Below are positions 50,918-59,690 of a DNA stretch of 64,000 nt, piece after piece. Origin of the DNA: Lachnospiraceae bacterium (GTDB taxonomy: Bacteria > Bacillota > Clostridia > Lachnospirales > Lachnospiraceae); the NCBI GenBank assembly GCA_017442585.1, contig JAFRZM010000011.1, forward strand, positions 1 to 64,000. Reading direction: 5' to 3'. The notes beneath the pieces are model-generated. The model was not told where the DNA came from and ran no database searches. It saw nothing but the letters and a program-made list of their open reading frames with translations. Position 1 is the first letter of the stretch. Each line of letters starts with the position of its first letter. The translations under genes and the position numbers were made by a program.

Positions 50918-53272
50918 ATGAGTGACAATCGCCAAACTATCAGAATATCGGTAAGAAATCTTGTCGAATATGTTTTAAGAACGGGCGATATAGATAACAG
51001 AAGAAAAGGCAGCCGCAAGGACGAAGAAGCGATGCTTATGGGAAGCCGTATGCACCGTAAGATTCAAAGTGCTTATCCGAAAGGATACGCGTCCGAGGTT
51101 GCCTTAAAATTATGCATAAAAGAAAAAGATTATGACTTCGTGTTAGAAGGCAGGGCTGACGGAATATTTGTCGAGGATGGCATTACATATATAGACGAGA
51201 TAAAGGGCGTATTTCGTGATTTAGACAATATAGAAGAGCCTGATCCGGTACACCTTGCACAGGCAATGTGCTACGCTTATATGATTTCTCAAAACGAGAA
51301 ATTAAAAAATGTCGGAGTTACGATGACTTATGCGAATCTTGAGACAAACGACCTTAAATATTTCAGAAGCGAGTACACTGACAAAGAATTAAATAAATGG
51401 TTTAAGAAACTTTATAAAGAATATAAGAAGTGGATAGAACTTAGTAATAAAGCTAAAAAGGAACTTTCGGATACCGGACGTGAGCTTGACTTTCCGTTCG
51501 AGTATAGAGAAGGTCAAAGCGATCTCGTAAAGGATGTATATAGGTCGATTTTAAGACGTAAGAACTTATTTATAGAAGCACCGACGGGAGTCGGAAAGAC
51601 GATATCTACGATATTCCCTTCGGTAAAAGCGCTTTCCTTTAACTTAGGCGAGAAGATCTTTTACCTGACATCAAAAACTGTTATAAGGAAGGCTGCGTCG
51701 GATGCATTTGATACGTTGATTGACAGGGGTCTTTCGATAAGGATAGTGACGCTTACCGCTAAAGAAAAAGTATGTTTCATGGAGCGAATGGAGTGTAACC
51801 CCATAGAATGCCCATATGCAAAAGGGTATTACGACAGGGTAAACGATGCGGTATATGAGATGCTTAAGACTTGCGGAAACTATGACCGCGAGAAAATAAT
51901 TGCGTTTGCAAAGGAAAGAAATCTTTGCCCGTTTGAGTTTTCACTTGATTTATCTTTGTGGTGCGATGCGATTATATGCGACTATAATTATGTATTCGAT
52001 CCGAATGTCTATTTGAGGCGTTTCTTCGAAGACAGAATTGATAGTGACTATATCTTCCTTGTTGATGAAGCGCATAATATGGTTGATCGCGGACGCAAGA
52101 TGTATTCTGCGTCGATTGTGAAAGAAGATGTTTTAACCTATAAGCGTTACATGGTTTCGGAAGATTTCCCGGTTATGGTTAAGGCTCTTGATTCTTTAAA
52201 TAATGTGTTGCTTAGATTAAAAAGAGAGTGCGATGACGTAAAGATTCAGGAATCAATATCTGCCGTGCATATTGCAGTAATGCGTGCCGTGTCTGCGATG
52301 GATATTGTCTATAAGATAAAGCCTTCGTTTAAGCCGGCAAAGGATTTTGACGAATTCATGCTGAATTTAAGGCACTTTAACAATATGGCTGAAATCGCGG
52401 ACGACGATTATATAGCTTATACCGAGCACGATGAAAAGGGCAATTTTGTATATAATCTTTTTTGTGTGGAGACGGCAAGAGTATTACAGCAGCGAGAGTA
52501 TCTGGCAAGGTCTTCAGTATTTTTCTCAGCGACCATGCTCCCGATAAACTATTACAAGCACATGCTTACCGAGAAAAAAGCGCCGTACGCAATATATGCG
52601 AAGTCCTCTTTTGATGATGATAAAAAACGAATACTTATCGGAAAGGATGTAAGCAGTAAATATACAAGACGTAATAAGGAAGAATACAGGCGTTTCGCAA
52701 CATATATAGAAGAGGCATTTAATGCAAAGCGCGGAAACTATCTGGTATTCTTCCCGTCATATAAGATGCTAAATGATATATATGGGGAGATTGAAGATAG
52801 CGATGTCCTTGACCGTATAGTCATCCAGGGAAATGATATGAATGAAGAAGAACGAGAAGAGTTTATATCTAATTTCACGGATAATTCCGAGAATATTGGT
52901 TTTTGCGTAATGGGCGGAGTATTCTCTGAAGGAATAGACCTTACGGGAGATAGACTTATCGGTGTTATAATAGTCGGCACAGGACTTCCGCAGGTATCTC
53001 ATGAGCGAGAAATCTTAAAGATTTATTATGACAATAAGGATATAAACGGATTTGATTATTCTTATCTTTATCCCGGAATGAATAAGGTATGCCAGGCAGC
53101 AGGAAGGTTGATTCGAACATCTATGGATTGCGGTGTGATACTTTTACTTGATGTCAGGTTTACAGAAAAGCAGTACCTCGAACTTTTTCCTAATGAGTGG
53201 ACAAACCGAGATATAGTAACTGTACAAAATGTCGCCGAAAAAGTTAAGGATTTTTGGGATAATTGCAAGTGA
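50918..53272 (+). CDS. DinG/XPD-type helicase with N-terminal PD-(D/E)XK nuclease
   Basis: A 784-residue superfamily 2 DNA helicase. Residues about 25-160 form a Cas4/RecB-like nuclease fold (EGRADGIF about 77, YIDEIKGV about 92, HLAQAMCYAYM). The helicase has Walker A EAPTGVGKTIST (about 221), four cysteines typical of the XPD Fe-S cluster (CFMERMEC, IEC, and NLCPF), DEAH as LVDEAHNMVD, motif IV-VI parts FFSATMLP, GVFSEGIDLTGD and QAAGRLIRT. Likely a repair or replication-restart enzyme acting on structured DNA. No evidence of a CRISPR link. Confidence 0.9.
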   Translation: MSDNRQTIRISVRNLVEYVLRTGDIDNRRKGSRKDEEAMLMGSRMHRKIQSAYPKGYASEVALKLCIKEKDYDFVLEGRADGIFVEDGITYIDEIKGVFRDLDNIEEPDPVHLAQAMCYAYMISQNEKLKNVGVTMTYANLETNDLKYFRSEYTDKELNKWFKKLYKEYKKWIELSNKAKKELSDTGRELDFPFEYREGQSDLVKDVYRSILRRKNLFIEAPTGVGKTISTIFPSVKALSFNLGEKIFYLTSKTVIRKAASDAFDTLIDRGLSIRIVTLTAKEKVCFMERMECNPIECPYAKGYYDRVNDAVYEMLKTCGNYDREKIIAFAKERNLCPFEFSLDLSLWCDAIICDYNYVFDPNVYLRRFFEDRIDSDYIFLVDEAHNMVDRGRKMYSASIVKEDVLTYKRYMVSEDFPVMVKALDSLNNVLLRLKRECDDVKIQESISAVHIAVMRAVSAMDIVYKIKPSFKPAKDFDEFMLNLRHFNNMAEIADDDYIAYTEHDEKGNFVYNLFCVETARVLQQREYLARSSVFFSATMLPINYYKHMLTEKKAPYAIYAKSSFDDDKKRILIGKDVSSKYTRRNKEEYRRFATYIEEAFNAKRGNYLVFFPSYKMLNDIYGEIEDSDVLDRIVIQGNDMNEEEREEFISNFTDNSENIGFCVMGGVFSEGIDLTGDRLIGVIIVGTGLPQVSHEREILKIYYDNKDINGFDYSYLYPGMNKVCQAAGRLIRTSMDCGVILLLDVRFTEKQYLELFPNEWTNRDIVTVQNVAEKVKDFWDNCK

Positions 53273-53339
53273 CGAATTAAAAAAATAATGATAGAATTAT
53301 TTTTGGTAAGTTAAGATTCATAAATTTCGGAGGAAGATT

Positions 53340-56300
53340 ATGAGTGTAAGAAGAATCTATGTTGAGAAAAAGGAAGCCTTTGCGGTAGCTGCAAAGGAAC
53401 TTATGTCGGAGATTAAGGGTTACCTTGCAATTTCCAATGTAAGTGATGTTCGTGTTCTTATAAGATATGATATTGAGAACATATCTGATGAGACATATAA
53501 GAACGCATTAAAGACGGTATTTTCGGAGCCACCTGTAGATGATGTCATTGAAGAGAAACTCGATATCGAAAATGCGAGATGCTTTTCTGTTGAGTATCTT
53601 CCGGGACAGTTTGATCAAAGAGCCGATTCTGCAGTACAGTGCGTAAAGCTTCTTGATTCAGCTGCAGATCCAATCATTAAGACAGCAACAACATATCTTA
53701 TCTATGGCAATATAAGTGATGCGAATTTCGAAGCGATTAAGCATCATTGCATTAACCCTGTAGATTCAAGAGAGACAGATCTTGTTAAGCCTGATACTTT
53801 ACAGGAAGTATATGAAGAGCCTGATGACGTTCATGTATTTACAGGCTTTAAGGATATGGCTGATAAAGAGTTTAAGGAATTATATGATTCTTTATCTCTT
53901 GCAATGACATATAATGATTTCTTACACATTAAGAAGTATTTTGCGAGCGAGAATCGCGATCCTTCCATGACGGAGATTAGAGTACTTGATACATACTGGT
54001 CAGATCACTGCCGTCATACAACTTTCTCTACGGAATTAAAAAATATAGAATTTGAAGAGGGCTTTTACAATAAGCCTATAAAGGCTACATTTGAAGATTA
54101 CAAGAAGACCATGGGTGAGCTCTATAAGGGAAGAGACGATAAGTATGTCTGCCTTATGGATATTGCGCTTATGGCGATGAAGAAGTTAAAGAAAGACGGA
54201 TATTTAAAGGATCAGGAAGAGTCTGATGAGATTAACGCATGCTCTATCGTTGTACCGATTAAGGTAGACGGTAAGGAGGAAGAGTGGCTTATTTCATTTA
54301 AGAATGAGACACATAACCATCCTACAGAAATAGAGCCTTTCGGTGGCGCTGCCACATGTCTTGGCGGTGCTATAAGAGATCCGCTTTCGGGACGTTCTTA
54401 TGTATATCAGGCAATGCGTATTACAGGTGCGGCAGACCCGACTGTTGATGTTAAAGATACATTACCGGGTAAGCTACCGCAGAGAAAGATAGTAACATCT
54501 GCGGCAGCAGGATATAGCTCATATGGTAATCAGATAGGTCTTGCTACAGGATACGTAAAGGAAATTTATCATAAAAACTACGTTGCAAAGCGTATGGAAG
54601 TAGGTGCCGTAATGGGTGCTTCGCCACGTAGATGCGTAAAGCGTCTTAACTCAGATCCGGGTGATATTATTGTTCTTCTCGGCGGTAAGACAGGACGTGA
54701 CGGCTGTGGCGGTGCTACAGGATCATCCAAGATTCATACTTCGGAGTCACTTTCAAAGTGCGGTGCCGAAGTACAAAAGGGTAATGCACCTACAGAGCGT
54801 AAGTTACAGAGATTATTTAGAAGAGAAGAAGTAGCTGCTTTAATTAAGAAGTGTAATGACTTTGGAGCGGGCGGCGTATCTGTTGCTATCGGCGAGCTTG
54901 CCGATGGTCTTGATATCGACCTTGATAAGGTGCCGAAGAAGTATGCGGGTCTTGACGGTACGGAACTTGCTATTTCGGAATCTCAGGAGCGTATGGCTTG
55001 TGTCATAGATCCTAAGGATGTAGATAAGTTCATGGAATATGCACGTGAAGAGAACCTCGAAGCTACTAAGGTTGCGGTTGTAACAAAGGAGCCTCGCCTT
55101 GTACTTAACTGGAGAGGTAAGAAAATAGTTGATTTAAGTCGCGCTTTCCTTGATACAAACGGTGCACATCAGGAGACAGATGTAGTAGTTACAATGCCTG
55201 ATGAAAAGAAGAATTATTTCAAGGTAAAAGTGGATGACGATGCGAGAAAGCTTTGGCTTGATACATTGTCTGATTTAAATGAATGTTCCCAGAAGGGACT
55301 GGTTGAGAGATTCGATTCATCAATCGGTGCGGGAACGGTGCTTATGCCTTACGGTGGCAAGTATCAGCTTACTGAAACGCAGAGTATGGTTGCAAAGGTT
55401 CCGGTACTTAACGGTACGACTGATGCGGTAACTATGATGAGCTACGGATTTGATCCTTATATTTCATCATGGAGCCCGTACCACGGTGCAATTTACGCCA
55501 TAACAGATTCAATTGCCAAGATAGTTGCAACAGGTGGAGATTATAAGAAGATTCGTTTCTCATTTCAGGAGTATTTCAAGAGAATGACAGGCGATCCGAA
55601 AAGATACTCAGAGCCGGTATCTGCACTTCTTGGTGCATTTAACGCACAGATGGGATATAAGTTACCGTCTATCGGCGGTAAGGACTCTATGTCCGGAACA
55701 TTTAACGATATCGATGTTCCACCGACGTTAATATCATTTGCAGTTGATGTTGCAACAGAGAATGATGTTGTAAGCCCTGAATTTAAAGAGCCGGGCGATG
55801 CGCTTCTTTTATTCAGAATAAAGAAAGATGAATACGATCTTCCTGTATACGAGCAGGCAATGCAGGTATATGATTATTTTAATAAGCTCGTTAAAGAAGG
55901 TAAGATTAAGGCTGCATACGCACTTGACGGTCACGGACTTGCGGCAGCTGTATCAAAGATGGGATTCGGTAACAGAATCGGTGCAGATATCTATGAAGAA
56001 GTGGCGCGTGAGACTGTATTCGGTCCGGGATACGGCAATATCATCGCTGAAGTAGACGGTGATTACCTTGATGAAATCGTTAATTCAAATATGGCAGTTC
56101 ATGTAGGTGAGACATGTAAGGAAGAAGACTTCTTCTATGAAGATATGAGTATCCCTATGGATGAAGCCTTAGCTGCATGGAGAAAGCCGTTAAATAAGGT
56201 CTTCCCTGAATTTAATGAAGGTAAGACAGAAAAGATTGAGAAAATCGCACATAACGAATCGAACGTATATGTATGTAAGCATAATGTAGCCCGTCCGAAG

Positions 56301-57089
56301 GTATTTATACCTGTATTCCCGGGTACGAACTGCGAGTATGATTCAGCCAAAGCATTTATGAATGCCGGTGCGGATTGCGAAGTTAAGGTATTTTTAAACA
56401 ATACCGAAAGCGAGATAAAAGATTCTGTTGAAGCATTTAAGAAGGGTATAGCCGATGCACAGATTATTATGTTCCCGGGTGGATTCTCGGGCGGTGATGA
56501 ACCGGACGGTTCTGCTAAGTTCTTTGCTACAGCATTCAGAAATGAAGTTTTAAAGGAAGAAGTACATAAGCTTCTTAACGAACGTGACGGACTTGTACTT
56601 GGTGTATGTAACGGTTTCCAGGCATTGGTTAAGTTAGGACTTGTACCTTACGGTGAGATAATCACACAGGATACAACATCACCTACACTTACGTTTAATA
56701 CGATTGGTCGTCACATTTCTAAGATGGTATATACAAGAGTTGCATCGAATAAGTCGCCATGGCTTAGCAATGTAAACGTCGGAGACGTATTTGCGATTCC
56801 TGCATCACACGGTGAAGGAAGATTCGTTGCAAATGATGAGTGGTTATCAAAGCTTATTCTTAATGGACAGATTGCAACACAGTATTGCGATCCTGACGGA
56901 AACGTTACATCGAATGAAGAATTCAATGTAAACGGTTCATATATGGCTATCGAAGGAATTACATCACCGGATGGAAGAGTATTCGGTAAGATGGCGCATG
57001 TAGAGCGTAAGGGAGATCATATCTCGATGAATATCGTCGGCGAGAAAGATATGAAAATCTTCGAGGCCGGAGTTGCTTATTTTAAGTAA
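53340..57089 (+). CDS. purL: Phosphoribosylformylglycinamidine synthase
   Basis: A 1249-residue fused PurL (FGAM synthase), step 4 of purine synthesis: converts FGAR, glutamine and ATP to FGAM. Order: PurS-like N-terminus (1-150), linker, synthetase domains (about 200-970, with STELKNIEF, NETHNHPTEIEPFGGA, GNQIGLATGYVKEIYH and KDSMSGTF), and a C-terminal class I glutaminase (about 1000-1249) with GVCNGFQAL (Cys about 1090) and the SHGEGRFVA His/Glu. Complete. Start follows CGGAGGAAGATT. No purine riboswitch was visible in the 67-bp gap upstream; it is followed by a strong terminator. Confidence 0.95.
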   Translation: MSVRRIYVEKKEAFAVAAKELMSEIKGYLAISNVSDVRVLIRYDIENISDETYKNALKTVFSEPPVDDVIEEKLDIENARCFSVEYLPGQFDQRADSAVQCVKLLDSAADPIIKTATTYLIYGNISDANFEAIKHHCINPVDSRETDLVKPDTLQEVYEEPDDVHVFTGFKDMADKEFKELYDSLSLAMTYNDFLHIKKYFASENRDPSMTEIRVLDTYWSDHCRHTTFSTELKNIEFEEGFYNKPIKATFEDYKKTMGELYKGRDDKYVCLMDIALMAMKKLKKDGYLKDQEESDEINACSIVVPIKVDGKEEEWLISFKNETHNHPTEIEPFGGAATCLGGAIRDPLSGRSYVYQAMRITGAADPTVDVKDTLPGKLPQRKIVTSAAAGYSSYGNQIGLATGYVKEIYHKNYVAKRMEVGAVMGASPRRCVKRLNSDPGDIIVLLGGKTGRDGCGGATGSSKIHTSESLSKCGAEVQKGNAPTERKLQRLFRREEVAALIKKCNDFGAGGVSVAIGELADGLDIDLDKVPKKYAGLDGTELAISESQERMACVIDPKDVDKFMEYAREENLEATKVAVVTKEPRLVLNWRGKKIVDLSRAFLDTNGAHQETDVVVTMPDEKKNYFKVKVDDDARKLWLDTLSDLNECSQKGLVERFDSSIGAGTVLMPYGGKYQLTETQSMVAKVPVLNGTTDAVTMMSYGFDPYISSWSPYHGAIYAITDSIAKIVATGGDYKKIRFSFQEYFKRMTGDPKRYSEPVSALLGAFNAQMGYKLPSIGGKDSMSGTFNDIDVPPTLISFAVDVATENDVVSPEFKEPGDALLLFRIKKDEYDLPVYEQAMQVYDYFNKLVKEGKIKAAYALDGHGLAAAVSKMGFGNRIGADIYEEVARETVFGPGYGNIIAEVDGDYLDEIVNSNMAVHVGETCKEEDFFYEDMSIPMDEALAAWRKPLNKVFPEFNEGKTEKIEKIAHNESNVYVCKHNVARPKVFIPVFPGTNCEYDSAKAFMNAGADCEVKVFLNNTESEIKDSVEAFKKGIADAQIIMFPGGFSGGDEPDGSAKFFATAFRNEVLKEEVHKLLNERDGLVLGVCNGFQALVKLGLVPYGEIITQDTTSPTLTFNTIGRHISKMVYTRVASNKSPWLSNVNVGDVFAIPASHGEGRFVANDEWLSKLILNGQIATQYCDPDGNVTSNEEFNVNGSYMAIEGITSPDGRVFGKMAHVERKGDHISMNIVGEKDMKIFEAGVAYFK

Positions 57090-57115
57090 TTTAAGTGAAT
57101 AAAGAGATTAATTAA

Positions 57116-57147
57116 AGCGGTTTAGAATTATTTCTAAACCGTTTTTC
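57116..57147 (+). terminator. Terminator after purL
   Basis: CGGTTTAGAA (57118-57127) pairs with TTCTAAACCG (57132-57141), then TTTTTCTC. Confidence 0.88.
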
Positions 57148-57283
57148 TCAACGTAAAATGTATGTAATTATATAATTTGTTTTCATATAATGAAGCTGAG
57201 ATATGCATATAATGGCGGAATGGAGGGATAAAATACTGAGTTGAATTGCAAGCATATCATAATTTGATTATATGGAGGTTATC

Positions 57284-58327
57284 ATGAAAAGATCACTTAA
57301 ATTATTTGTATTACTTTTAGCGTTAGTAATTATATTTGATACTGTAGAGGTGTCGGCAGCGAGTGTTAAGAATAGTGGTATAAATTTGCAATTAGCAAAT
57401 GATATTTGTGAATGGGAAGAGGATGTTGAATATGCTCAGATTTGTGCAGAAATATTCTTGAGCAATATCGGAAGAGATTCAGATATACAAAATCCAAAGA
57501 TTTTATATAATGTTTTGGGAGAAAAAGAAGCATGTATATTCGACATTGTAGACGGTGGCTATATAATAGTAAATATAAATGATTTATCTATCCCGGAGGT
57601 TAGTTTTGAAAGTAGTAGCCCCTATGATAAAATTGAAGTCCCTGTTTATAATGGACCTCTTAAATATTATTATATGGTAGATGGCTTATTGTTTTCGACA
57701 AATGATGGTAGTATGATTAGTATTGGAGATGCTAATGATATTTATAAACGCGAAAGAATTGAGGATAAGGAAGCCTATATTAAAGGTAAGAAAAAGAATA
57801 AGATTAAAAGAAGTAGAAAGAAACCTATAGAAAGGCAGCTTAAAGGCCAGCTTGTTACGTGGAAAAATCCGGGAAATGGCGCTTGTGGAGCAACAGCAGC
57901 TGCAATTACATTGAGGTATTATCATGATTATGTAAGTAGTGATTATATTAAACCGGAGTTTTTAAGTGAATCAGCAATGTTAAATAAAATGCGCGATTTG
58001 CGATATGTTGGGCCAGGTGGAACTTATGATTATGAGGTAAAAAGAGGTATTAATCAGTATTTTTGGGATTATGGCATTGATAATACTGCTAATCTAGTTG
58101 ATTATAGTTTTTATACTGTTAGAGCCTGGATTAATAAGAGTAGGCCTATAATTGTTTGGCTAGATGCGGATTATTTTAAAGCAGAGCATTGGGTAGTTAT
58201 TCATGGGTATTCGGATGATGCTGCAAATGGTCAGTATTTAATAGTGAATGCAGGATGGGGATATAACGGTTTATGGATAGAAGCAGACAGTCACTCTTTG
58301 ATGACGATGGTTTATTTCAGCAAATAG
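57284..58327 (+). CDS. Secreted C39-like cysteine peptidase
   Basis: A 347-residue protein with a signal peptide (about 1-26, LKLFVLLLALVIIFDTVEVS) and a C-terminal papain-fold domain (about 185-347). The active residues are visible: Cys201 in GACGATAAAITLRYYH, His302 in AEHWVVIHGYSD and Asn322 in IVNAGWG. The middle (about 30-180) is a soluble region, perhaps a pro-domain, ending in a basic stretch (KGKKKNKIKRSRKK). It resembles C39-like/streptopain-fold peptidases. ATG 57284 follows GGAGGTTATC. AT-rich compared with purL; followed closely by two small membrane-anchored genes. Confidence 0.75.
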   Translation: MKRSLKLFVLLLALVIIFDTVEVSAASVKNSGINLQLANDICEWEEDVEYAQICAEIFLSNIGRDSDIQNPKILYNVLGEKEACIFDIVDGGYIIVNINDLSIPEVSFESSSPYDKIEVPVYNGPLKYYYMVDGLLFSTNDGSMISIGDANDIYKRERIEDKEAYIKGKKKNKIKRSRKKPIERQLKGQLVTWKNPGNGACGATAAAITLRYYHDYVSSDYIKPEFLSESAMLNKMRDLRYVGPGGTYDYEVKRGINQYFWDYGIDNTANLVDYSFYTVRAWINKSRPIIVWLDADYFKAEHWVVIHGYSDDAANGQYLIVNAGWGYNGLWIEADSHSLMTMVYFSK

Positions 58328-58340
58328 CTAGGGAGAATAA

Positions 58341-58823
58341 ATGATGCATTGGTCAAAAAAAAGCATAGCTATTATTTTTAGTATTGTGATTGCTATAATT
58401 GTAGTAATTTTTTTTGGAATAACTGTTTATAAGAATAACCATAAAATATCTTTGATAATTATGCCTGATAAACTATCACAAATAAGAATCTATAATTTCG
58501 AGACATGCCCTAATCCAGAAGAAGTAAAACCTTATTATTTAGGGAAAGATGAATTTGAAAAATGTATAGATATTCTTGATAAGTCTTGTGGGCGAGAATT
58601 GTTTGGACCAAGGGTTATAGGTGGAGATGTTTTTAGAATAGAATTTGTATATGAAGATGGAAGTTATAGTTGCGTCTCGATTGGCCCTAGGATGATTATT
58701 TGTGATTATTATGATATTAATAGTAATTTGATTAAAGAAAATGGCCATCATTATGCAGTAAATAATCTTAATATGAATTTGTTTGTGCATTTGTTTCACT
58801 CAAATAATGTGGTAGAGGAGTGA
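58341..58823 (+). CDS. Small membrane-anchored protein, unknown (1)
   Basis: A 160-residue protein: one N-terminal helix (about 8-30, AIIFSIVIAIIVVIFFGITVY), then an outside domain with several aromatic strands (FRIEFVYEDGSYSCVSIGPR). No recognised family. ATG at 58341 after AGGGAGAATAA. It follows the peptidase by 13 bp and precedes a shorter homologous-looking gene by 9 bp, so the three form an operon. Possible roles are an inhibitor/immunity protein or an adaptor for the peptidase; nothing in the sequence decides. Confidence 0.65.
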   Translation: MMHWSKKSIAIIFSIVIAIIVVIFFGITVYKNNHKISLIIMPDKLSQIRIYNFETCPNPEEVKPYYLGKDEFEKCIDILDKSCGRELFGPRVIGGDVFRIEFVYEDGSYSCVSIGPRMIICDYYDINSNLIKENGHHYAVNNLNMNLFVHLFHSNNVVEE

Positions 58824-58832
58824 TGATTTGTC

Positions 58833-59258
58833 ATGAAAAAAAGTGAAAGAATATTCGTTGGATGCATTATTTTGTTCGTGTTTCTTTTATCAGTCGCGGC
58901 TACATGGTATTTGACTAAAGGAAAAGAATTGCCTTTAGACTATGAGATTAAAAATATAACCGGTATTAAAATCGAAAAAAGAAATAACGGAATATGTAGT
59001 GCGGGCGAGATTGCGATTCAAGACTGGAATCAGTTCATAAAGAAAATGCGAAGCATAAGATGTAAAGAGACAGATTATCCTGAAAATAATGTAGCTGATG
59101 AAATTACGATTGTTATAACGTATAAGGATGGAAGTCGTGCAAGTATTATGTTTAGTAGTGAAAGGGTACCACAAGCAATTATAAATGAGTATGAAAATCA
59201 TATATATATATTGTCTAATTATAATTCTTTGATTTTTGATGAGTTCTTCGTAAAATAA
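58833..59258 (+). CDS. Small membrane-anchored protein, unknown (2)
   Basis: A 141-residue protein with an N-terminal helix (about 6-28, RIFVGCIILFVFLLSVAATW) and an outside domain of about 110 residues with alternating polar and aromatic strands (DEITIVITYKDGSRASIMF). The strand pattern, with a (Y/V)xDGS turn, matches that of the upstream protein, hinting at an ancient duplication. No recognised family. Start ATG 58833; the ribosome site is weak (GAGTGATGATTTGTC). AT-rich. Confidence 0.6.
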   Translation: MKKSERIFVGCIILFVFLLSVAATWYLTKGKELPLDYEIKNITGIKIEKRNNGICSAGEIAIQDWNQFIKKMRSIRCKETDYPENNVADEITIVITYKDGSRASIMFSSERVPQAIINEYENHIYILSNYNSLIFDEFFVK

Positions 59259-59282
59259 ATTTTAGTTTTTTAATAAATTAAC

Positions 59283-59311
59283 TTGACTCTTAGGGTTTAT
59301 AATGATACAAT
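59283..59311 (+). promoter_or_regulatory. tRNA promoter
   Basis: TTGACT (59283-59288), 17 nt, TACAAT (59306-59311), 35 bp before the tRNA. A short AAGCGGG/CCCGCTT hairpin (59316-59340) lies in the leader. Confidence 0.7.
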
Positions 59312-59346
59312 AGCAAAGCGGGTCGAAAACGGGCCCGCTTGAATAT

Positions 59347-59420
59347 GGCGAGATAGCTCAGTTGGCTAGAGCACGCGGTTCATACCCACGGTGTCGAGGG
59401 TTCAAATCCCCCTCTCGCTA
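59347..59420 (+). tRNA. tRNA-Met (CAT anticodon), with two stem mismatches
   Basis: A cloverleaf of 74 nt: acceptor GGCGAGA with TCTCGCT, D-arm GCTC/GAGC, anticodon loop TTCATAC (anticodon CAT, 59381-59383), T-loop TTCAAAT. Discriminator A at 59420; no encoded CCA. The anticodon stem CGCGG/CCACG has a C-A mismatch in its middle pair (59376 with 59388). The T stem GAGGG/CCCCC has an A-C mismatch (59397 with 59411). Both would be repaired by an A-to-G change. It could be a relaxed second copy or a pseudo-tRNA. Confidence 0.8.
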
Positions 59421-59425
59421 TTAAA

Positions 59426-59461
59426 AAAACAGATAGGACTTTGGTCCTATCTGTTTTTTTA
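59426..59461 (+). terminator. Terminator after the tRNA
   Basis: AACAGATAGGAC pairs with GTCCTATCTGTT across TTTG, followed by TTTTTTATT. Confidence 0.92.
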
Positions 59462-59462
59462 T

Positions 59463-59690
59463 TCGCTCAAGCGGGATTTGATTTCGCACCGCGCAGCGGT
59501 GCGAGGGGCGCACGAGGTCCGGGGGACCTCGGAATTGCGCGGACCGGAGCGAAGCGGAGAATCAAATCCCCCGAGGGGGATACTTGCGAGCCGACCGAGC
59601 GAAGCGAGACCGAGCGCGCTCCGGTGGAGCGCATGGTTGAGAACGGACCGAATCGAAGATGAGACTTCAAATCCCCTCTTGCTTATTTAT
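59463..59690 (+). repeat. GC-rich hairpin element ending in a tRNA 3'-end copy
   Basis: About 200 bp at far higher GC than the surroundings, built from short perfect hairpins: CGCACCGC/GCGGTGCG (59485-59503), GAGGTCC/GGACCTC (59514-59530), TCCCC/GGGGA (59567-59580), GCGCTCC/GGAGCGC (59616-59632). It ends at 59666-59688 with a near copy of the tRNA T-loop and acceptor (59401-59422). TCAAATCCC also appears at 59562 and, inverted, at 59473. No gene: the frames across it overlap it in several phases with no ribosome site. It looks like a tRNA-associated repeat element. Confidence 0.65.

Noticed and set aside
53273..53339. Purine riboswitch upstream of purL
   Set aside because: The gap is only 67 bp and contains no purine-aptamer core.
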